A stretch of DNA of 64,000 nucleotides from Lophium mytilinum. Its lineage: Eukaryota > Ascomycota > Dothideomycetes > Mytilinidiales > Mytilinidiaceae. The notes under the pieces are model-generated. The model worked only from the letters and a program-made list of their open reading frames with translations, was not told where the DNA came from and did no database searches. A program made the translations under genes and the position numbers. Below, piece after piece: positions 57,123-64,000 of this stretch (positions within the stretch are counted from its first letter, which is position 1; every line of letters begins with the position of its first letter). Where the stretch lies: NCBI GenBank assembly GCA_010093605.1, contig MU004189.1:689834-753833 (forward strand). Reading direction: 5' to 3'.

Positions 57123-59441
57123 TTAGACGTCCTTGAAATCTGACATTGCAGCACATTCGTGCTCGTCTGCTCTGCCTTTTCCTTTTCCTGGGCATTTGCA
57201 AATTGGAGTATCTTGGATGACAGGATCTTCTGAAAGATTGATTCGGTTAGGTTCGCTAGTGTCAAACATCGAATTTTCTGGAATGGCGGTAGGAAAGTCT
57301 TGTACAGAGAAGAAGTTACTCCAATCTACTCCAGCGTCAACGTTATAGTTGCAGTTGCTCGGAGACTCCAATTGCTCGGATTGAAGTGATCTGTAGCCGG
57401 AGTCTGACTCATTTGATTTGTCCAATTGTTGAAGAGGGATTGGAACTCTGGCTGAAAGAAGCCCGTCATCAGAGTATGGTGGTACAGAGAACGCTGCCAA
57501 GTCGTTGGAGATTTCCAGACCGCCAAGGTAGGTTGCAGGAAAATGACCGTACTGATCGGCAATGGTGTTGTCCGGCCCAGAGGTCTCTGGTAGCGCGACG
57601 GTGAATTGCTTTGAGGACGTAGAAGGCCTAGTTTGGTAATTGCGGAACAATTCTTCCTGGCATGTTTTGACAATCTCAATTATTTGTGCCTTGAGTCTCT
57701 CTTCTACAGGCTCTAGTTCTTTGTCTAGCTCATCTTCTAGCTTTCTGCGAACTCTTCGTGGAAGCTCGCGCGAAAGGTATTCTTCGTAATTGGCGATACC
57801 TATGGAGTCTGAAGACTTCGTGGCATGTTCTGGACTAGATCCGTAGTCGTAGTCTATTTTGTTATTATATGTTGTCCTAGTGAGCAGGATTGTGGGTGCT
57901 TACACGGTGTTGGAATGTTGGATTCGTCTTCATCTGGGAAAAGGATGATATATACTTCCCGCCATTTATCCTCCTCAGATCTACTAACTGCAGATCTCTT
58001 CTTGCTTCTCAGTCTAGTCTCTTGCTCTTTGTCAAATCCTTCGATAGCAGTCTTCGTACGGACATCGCATCCTTCCGAGGCTCTTTGGTGATCTTTCAAT
58101 TCCATAGTATGCTCGAAATGCTGATAGCAGCGTGGACAATGTATGGGCGATGCATGTCTTCTATACAGGTGCTCTCTGTGGATTATGAAATGTCAAAAGT
58201 ATCCAAGAGCAGCTAGCAGGCGACACTCACTTCAGACGAGGCACAGAGCTCCATCCAGGTCCTGGACACGACGTTATGTCCTGGTATCTTCGAGGGTTGT
58301 GCTTAAAGTATGGGCAAGCCAGCCTCTTCACAGACCCAGACCAATTTTTACGTAGCTTTCCACCCCTTGGAGGACCGTCATTGGAATCGTCGCCCGCATC
58401 GCCTTTGTGTGATAGCGAGTCATTATCAACGGCTCGATGGCTTCCCGTTGCTTCGGAAGAGTGCTTATTCGCTCCATTGCCTATGCCAGAGGCTCCGGAG
58501 TTTCCCAATGAGTTAGGTCCAGTGTATGACTTGAAGCCACGTGCAGATGGGTCGAACGTGGAGTAGAAGTACTCCATCAAGCGATCTAGTAAGGCCTGCC
58601 TTTTCTCCTCTACTTGAGATACTAGTAGGGCATTATTCCTTGTCGGACTCGACGATGTACCAGAATAGGACGAGTCTTCTCCATCGCTGGTATTTGAGTT
58701 TTCAAGATTCTCAGTTCCAGAGTTTTCTTCTGGATATATCTCTTCAGCGTTCGGCTCTTTGACATCTTCCGGAACTGAACGAGAAGAAAAGTGCGCCGTC
58801 GCTACTGCTCGGGTGGCATTGCTTCCGAGCGAATTGAAGTCGGATTTTTCTGCAGCACGTACTCTCATCTGCAATTGCGGTTCACTTCGGACGGGATCAA
58901 GCACTTCCAGGTTCGCCGGTATGTTATAATAACCTCCTTTACTCTTGGCCTCTGCGACAATGTTCTTCGTGTCCCTGTTATCGTGGGTAAAGCTTTCGTA
59001 TTGAAATTGCTTTGGGCTGTTCTGCCCTTGGCGTGCCTTTATTTCTGCCTGCTCGCCGCGTATTATCTTGTGCTCACGGGCCATCTGCTTGAGCAACTCT
59101 TTCTCCTGTTCTGCTGTAAGGCGGTGTTGGTGCTCTTCCTGCTGGCGGCGAAGCTCTTGCCTCGCACGGGCTCTGTTCTCCATACTGCGCAGGGGGGCTG
59201 GAAAGGCCCGAGTATATCGTCGGTTTTGCTCGGCGAACTCTTGTTGGCGTCTGTAGTCTTCTTCTTCTCGTTGGAGTCGCTGCTTTGCGAGGGCGGCTTC
59301 TTCTAGACGATACTGGCGCTCTACTTCTATGGCTTGTTCGTGCTGGGCAGCAGCCTGCTCGCGTTGGAGGGCCACTTGGAAGAGCACCTCAGCTTCGAGC
59401 TTCTTCTTCTTGCCTTTACTGAAAAGGTTCCATATCGGCAT
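57123..59441 (-). CDS. Large C2H2-type zinc-finger fungal protein
   Basis: Three exons (59441-58231, 58175-57904, 57853-57123) give 737 residues. The N-terminus (IWNLFSKGKKKKLEAEVL) leads into a long Glu/Gln/Arg-rich coiled coil to about residue 140. A Ser-rich acidic linker follows. The core spans the first intron: LACPYFKHNPRRYQ with SCPGPGWSSVPRLKEHLYRRH, then HCPRCYQHFEHTMELKDHQR. The pairs match the C2H2-like fold found in a large unnamed Pezizomycotina family. Its usual end EEDKWREVYIILFPDEDE follows, then a second coiled coil and a Ser/Asn-rich tail. Such proteins are of unknown function; a nuclear role is guessed from the fingers. Confidence 0.85.
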
Positions 59442-60751
59442 TTTGAGGTGGATGTGTCTGGGGTTTTAGGTAGCCTAGTAGGGGAAGTAGAAGAGTAATA
59501 AGCTCGATAGGGCAGTATAGTTGTGCGCGAAGGCTGAAGTAAGGCGGCTGCAATGATTCAGAGTAGAATGAATAGAAATATCGAGGAGTTGAGAAACAGG
59601 TTTTAAATATCTGAGAAGGCTGAGCGCGCAGATGCGCACAACCTCGACGTCGGAACCGCCACATCCAAGATCGGCTAGTGCGTTTCTACGATGCACTACA
59701 CGCGGGCGTAGCATGAGATACGTACTCGCGATCTTGAATGCTTTTGTTGGAGTTTTTAATGTTGAAGATATCTTATTGAGCAAGCTCCAGAGAGCCGACA
59801 TCACTATCTGAGTACTGTTCGTTGAATTAACCAGGTTACCTACCTTTGTATGGAATGATGCATAGCTTGCGATGTATCAACCACGATCTTGGCTCGCGCG
59901 TAGACATATCTAGATTGTAATTCAAGGTCCTGACGATCGATCTAGTTAGTAGTAAGCAAGTAAGATATGAGTTGGAATAAGGGGTGAGATAAATTGGGTG
60001 GGTTGAATCGGCTTGCAAAAGCCTCTGTCATCTACTTAACCTACCGAATTACCCCGAGAGCCTCTCGACTATTCTAGTCTGCTTAGAACAGGATTAATAG
60101 GGTCTTCAAATCGAGATTAGGGGTTTGAGATTCCGTAGAGACTTTGAAGGCGATTCAGAGACATTAGTAGAGATGCAAGAGAGTTATTGTAAGCAGCGCA
60201 TCCTGCACGTCGACTGCGACGAGCTTGACAGTGCGAAACCCTTAACGGTCGAAAATCGGAGTCGTAGAGTGGCACACGGACGAGCTGACAGATCAATCGA
60301 AAGGATTCAAGATGGAGTAGGACATCCCATCAACTAGCTCGTTCGAATCCCACCCGATCATGGATAATGATGCAGAGGCGCAGGGCTCGAGAGCCAGTGG
60401 TGTGCTTTGAAAGTCGGAAGCGGAGGAATTGGCTCGCTAATAGGTAGGATTGGGTTTGCGCCTAGGGAGGGTTAGCACCGAATTCGCAGACTTGCACCAA
60501 TTTAGGCATGGTGAGTAGACCTCTTCTGCGCCGAATAGTGTTCTTTCACCACCAACATACCGACTCGCTCAAGATCTAACAAGATAAAGCAAAATGTATA
60601 TAACTATCGAGGGACCCGCGTGTAAGTTGCTTTCCACAATTCAAGCCCGTTCGCATCAGCTCAAACCGTCTCAATCTCATCTCTCATTCCATTTCGTGTT
60701 CAACATCTATCACTACCATTACCCATTTTCAAGCTTCAGATCTCCCCCAAA
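59442..60751. other. Stretch without a recognisable gene
   Basis: About 1.3 kb. A B-box-like GTTCGAATCC occurs at about 60342 but no matching tRNA stems can be drawn. A leader-like pyrimidine-rich tract precedes the next start. Confidence 0.45.
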
Positions 60752-61820
60752 ATGGTTACCCTCACCCAAGTCAAGACCTCCAATGCCCTCCTCTCCACCT
60801 CCCTTCCCAACCTCGTCGCCGTCTTCGTAGGAGCCACCAGCGGCATCGGCGAATACTCCCTTAAAGCCTTCACCAAACACGCCCTCACCCCTCGCGTCTA
60901 CATCATCGGGCGCTCGCAGGCCTCCGGCGACCGCCTCACCGCCGAATGCGCACAGCTCAACCCCGGCGGCTCCTTCCACTTCATCCAAGCCGAAGTCAGC
61001 CTCATCAGCGCCGTCGATGCCGCATGCGAGGAGCTTCGCCGGCGAGAAAAACACCTAAACATCCTCTTCAACAGCGCCGGTTCTTTCGTGTCCGCAGGTA
61101 CACAATCCCTTTCCTTTCCCCAATCCAACCATACACCCACCCATTCTAACCCATCCCTCACTCACAGACACAACCGACGGCCTCCCCCAAGCCATCGCCC
61201 TCGGCTACTACACCCGCACCCGCTTCATCCTCAACCTGCTCCCCCTGCTCCGCGCCCCCTCGCCCTCCTCCCTCCGCCGCTGCGTCTCCACCTTCTGCGC
61301 CGGCAAAGAAGGCCCCGTCGTCGTCTCCGACTTCCCGGGTCGCAAGCCCCCCTCCATCATGGCGGCCCGCGGCCACGCCGCCTCCATGGTCTCGCTCTCC
61401 CTCGCGCAGATCGCCCGCGAGGCCCCCGACGTGACGTTCATCCACAACTTCCCGGGCTTTGTGCAGACGGGGATCATAGATGACTTTAAGGGGGTTGGGT
61501 GGGCGGCCGGCCGATTGGTTATGAAGGCCGTCGGGCGGTTTATATGCATGCCGAATGAGGAGTGTGGGGCGAGGCATCTGTTTTTGATGACGAGTGGGCG
61601 GTTTGGGAGTGGGGGCGTGCGGGTGGCCGGGATTGAGGGGGTGAAAGGGATGGATGGGGGGGTGGGGAGTAACTGTTTCTCGGTGACGCAGGAGGGGGAG
61701 AGTACGGGGGAGGGGGTTGTGAAGCTTCTGGAGGGGTTGAAGAAGGACGGCGTGCAGGAGGCGTTGTGGAGCCATACCATGGGGGAGTTTGTGAGGATTA
61801 CGGGGAAGGAGAAGGTTTAG
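60752..61820 (+). CDS. SDR-fold protein lacking the catalytic Tyr-Lys pair
   Basis: Exons 60752-61097 and 61168-61820 give 332 residues. The Rossmann motif is AVFVGATSGIGEYS near residue 25, followed by RVYIIGRSQASGDR. The Asn motif reads FNSAG. Where Tyr-x3-Lys should be, the sequence is PPSIMAARGHAASMVSLSL, so neither catalytic residue is evident. The chain ends with SNCFSVTQEGESTGEGVV and LWSHTMGEFVRITGK. This matches a fungal oxidoreductase-like group of unknown reaction. The coding strand switches from C-rich to G-rich at about 61450. Confidence 0.85.
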
Positions 61821-62244
61821 GGGGGGGTTGAAATGGGAAGGGAGGAAGAATATACCAGTTGTTAGTGTTTGATAGAAGCTGCGAGAATATAGTGATAACT
61901 TGTAATGACGCCGTTCCACGTGGACACATAGTTCGCATCGTGTTGGGTTGTGAAGTGACTGATCGCTGAGAAAAGCTCTCGCTTTTTGGAGGTTTTAAGC
62001 TGTACTGAGTTGAGATATGAAAATGTTTGTGTTATGGATTATATACTTTATGATCAATGCAACCAATGAAAAGGTTATTACCAAGCAGATCGTAGAGCGG
62101 GGTATCATGTGTGTCAGTCGTCGTATTAGGAGCCATGGATCCAGTCGCAAGGTGAGTCCCCATCAACGCCCAATCAAACCTTCCCATCCCATACAAACCC
62201 CGAATCCGCAACATGCGCCTTAAACCGACAATAGCGAATCGAGT
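61821..62244. other. Convergent intergenic region
   Basis: No gene seen. A short minus-strand frame at 62032-62214 has no support. Confidence 0.5.
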
Positions 62245-62985
62245 TCAAACATCTTCATCAAGGAACTTCCTATTCCTCCTCCTCCTCTTCGCCAACTGCG
62301 GGCTCCAGATCCCTGCAAACAGATCCTCACACTCATCCTCGTCCTGACTATCAAACTGAAGCTCCTCCTCTTTCCCCTCTTCTTTCCCCCCGGTTCGGAA
62401 TCCAGCGCTCTCGCCTATCACCTCCAGCTCCTCTTCTTCCCGCTCCCAGTCCACAGCCCGGCATACCCTCTTCGTCTCCAGAATATACTTTCCCACTTTA
62501 TAACGCTGGCTTTCCTCGTCTGCCGCGACGTACTTCCAGCCCAGCACAGTCCCGCAAAGGGCACAACTTATATCGGAGACGGTATGGGCGCCGGTGACGA
62601 GCTGTCGCGGAACTGCCTTGTGGATGTGCGTGTTCGGTAATTCTCCCGGCTTACTGCGCAGACTGGTAGCTATAGGAGGGCTCGGCGGCGCTACGAGGTA
62701 TGCACGACCATGGCGGCCAGTGAAGCCTTTGCTAATGATGGAGGCCGTGGGACATATATCTGTGAGACAGCGTGCGCAGCGAAGGTGGGAAGAGGAGCCG
62801 GTCAGATAGGCGGGTTGCGGCGGTAAGGTGGATATGGTACTGGTAGGGGAGCTGGAGAGAGAGGGCGGTGAGGCGGAGGTTGAGGTTGAGGAACGCCGGC
62901 GGAATGGGAGGGAGGGGAAAAGGTAGAGGGGGAAGATGGCGGGGGGTGATGGAAAAGAGGGGAGGGTGGGGGATGAGAAGGGCAT
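62245..62985 (-). CDS. Yippee-family zinc-binding protein
   Basis: An intronless frame of 246 residues. The first 65 residues are Ser/Pro-rich and disordered. The Yippee (beta-tent) domain follows: HLRCARCLTDICPTAS (first Cys pair), SKGFTGRHGRAYLV, then VSDISCALCGTVLGWKYVAA (second Cys pair) and SQRYKVGKYILE. A long acidic linker and a basic end (KRRRRNRKFLD) complete it. Fungal Yippee/Moh1 proteins are linked to stationary-phase survival and stress, and the fold binds zinc through the four Cys. The central insertion of about 28 residues (APPSPPIATSLRSKPGELPN) is longer than in the compact members. Confidence 0.88.
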   Translation of the reverse strand: MPFSSPTLPSFPSPPAIFPLYLFPSLPFRRRSSTSTSASPPSLSSSPTSTISTLPPQPAYLTGSSSHLRCARCLTDICPTASIISKGFTGRHGRAYLVAPPSPPIATSLRSKPGELPNTHIHKAVPRQLVTGAHTVSDISCALCGTVLGWKYVAADEESQRYKVGKYILETKRVCRAVDWEREEEELEVIGESAGFRTGGKEEGKEEELQFDSQDEDECEDLFAGIWSPQLAKRRRRNRKFLDEDV

Positions 62986-64000
62986 GTCGTGGCTCAGGTG
63001 TCGTGGTGTTGTTTCGCGTTTGGTGGTTATGAGGGTAGTAATAGACCAAGGTCACTGAGGTGGGGTCAGTGGGTGCTTTCATTCGGGCATCCGGATTAAC
63101 AACCTTAAGAAGAGGAGGTTTCGGTGATTGCTGTTGGACGAGCGCCGGCACCGCGTCCTGAGGCACCGCCCCAAGACGCTTGCAAATAGCCTCTTACGGC
63201 AGAAGTCGTGACGTGGTGTGTCGATGTCGTTGGGTCTCAAAAGCTACCCGACAGCTCACAGGTTGGCGATAAGATAAGACGCAAATAGAAGCGCGCGAAG
63301 CGCCACAACGGCGATGCAGCAAGGCGCGTCGAGGGGCGAGTGCGAGGCTGAACAAGCAGAAAAAGCACCGAGAGTCTCGCAGCCGTTTGGTTGCGAGAGG
63401 CGTCTTCGTTTCTTGTTCAATGCACGATGGTTTCACAGAGCGAGAGGTTGAGGCGGGGCTGGCGTTTCGACTCAGACTGGATGGATCACGGGAATGCGGG
63501 TCGAGCTGGGTCATGCGGTCGACTGACGACTAAAGGATGCTGGCATGCATCACGGGGTCGTTGCTGGCACGTTGGACCGAGTGTGTGCTGATCCGCCGTC
63601 TTACTTCGAACGTCCAGCCTCATCATGGTCCGCGCTCTCCTCTGTCGTCCGTCGTCTGAGCAGACGAAAGACGGCAGACCTCCCCCCTTACCCCTTGACT
63701 ACATGCCTTTCTCCATGTCGGACGAATTTCGTGGACCTCGCCCGTCTCTTTGTAAAGAACGGTACTCTACTGCTAACCCTCAGCATCTCCCCGACGCCGC
63801 TCGGTAGCCGGCATCTCTGCTGTGGAGGTGTGGACGACGCGTTGCCGTAACAAGTAGAGCCACAACTGTGTGAAATTAACAGCAGACGACCGAGGCTGGC
63901 TGGAAGAAAGATCTGAAGTTTCAGCCGTCATCCGATGCACTCCACTGGAGGATGAAGCCACAAGCCCGCTCTCTCCCGGATGCTGGATTGGGGGTTAGCT
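62986..64000. other. Right end of the window, no gene seen
   Basis: About 1 kb. The first part is the promoter of the Yippee gene. Frames in the rest are short, Arg/Ser-rich and unsupported. No gene could be shown to run off the right edge. Confidence 0.45.

Noticed and set aside
58791-59306. Plus-strand hydrophobic frame opposite the C2H2-type gene
   Set aside because: Antisense of the Glu/Gln/Arg coiled coil, which always reads as Leu/Phe/Ser-rich on the other strand.
60280-60375. Possible tRNA around the GTTCGAATCC at about 60342
   Set aside because: The bases flanking the T-loop do not pair and no acceptor stem can be drawn.
61158-61919. Minus-strand frame of 253 codons opposite the SDR gene
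   Set aside because: Low-complexity Pro/Arg/Gly content that mirrors the C-to-G skew of the real gene.
1-64000. CRISPR arrays, bacterial operons, ribosomal RNA genes, intact transposons
   Set aside because: None was seen on reading both strands; the gene structures are eukaryotic throughout.

Overview
The window is nuclear DNA of a filamentous ascomycete (Pezizomycotina). Genes are dense and carry short introns, mostly 45-65 nt, with GT-AG ends and CTRAY branch points. The protein families are typical of that group: fungal rhodopsin-domain membrane proteins, a C2H2/Zn2Cys6 regulator, GMC oxidoreductases, Rcr-like proteins and F-box relics. I cannot name the species. All exon structures below were built by hand from reading frames and splice motifs, and family assignments come from recognised motifs, not from database searches.

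Left edge (1-4962): the first 16 codons of a secreted protein leave on the minus strand. A histone-chaperone gene (NASP/Sim3 type) and DPB2 (DNA polymerase epsilon subunit B) follow as a divergent pair.

Candidate metabolic cluster (5242-23028): a membrane UbiA-family enzyme, two cytochrome P450s, a seven-helix rhodopsin-domain protein, an 814-residue orphan protein with a HicA-like tail, a GMC flavin oxidoreductase, and a regulator with both a C2H2-like finger and a Zn2Cys6 domain. No PKS, NRPS or soluble terpene cyclase is present. If this is a pathway, the UbiA protein would be the scaffold-forming enzyme and the P450s and GMC enzyme the tailoring steps.

Housekeeping block (24478-40131): a LURP-one-like protein, an acidic orphan, RMT2 (arginine methyltransferase), a hydrolase/SnoaL fusion, a truncated kinase, a small conserved protein, MIS14/NSL1 (kinetochore), then a DENND6-like gene and VAC14 as a divergent pair, both tied to endolysosomal traffic.

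Decayed and sparse zone (40132-53840): a broken aspartic-protease gene, a frameshifted F-box gene, COQ1 (ubiquinone side-chain synthase), an Rcr-like membrane protein and two orphan ORFs, separated by long stretches without genes. A 40-bp near-perfect palindrome lies at 52703.

Right part (53841-64000): a secreted DUF1254/DUF1214 protein, two short-chain dehydrogenase-like genes (one without the catalytic Tyr-Lys pair), a large C2H2-type protein and a Yippee-family protein.

A recurring pattern across the window is that many genes are C-rich on the coding strand in their 5' part and switch to G-rich in their 3' part.
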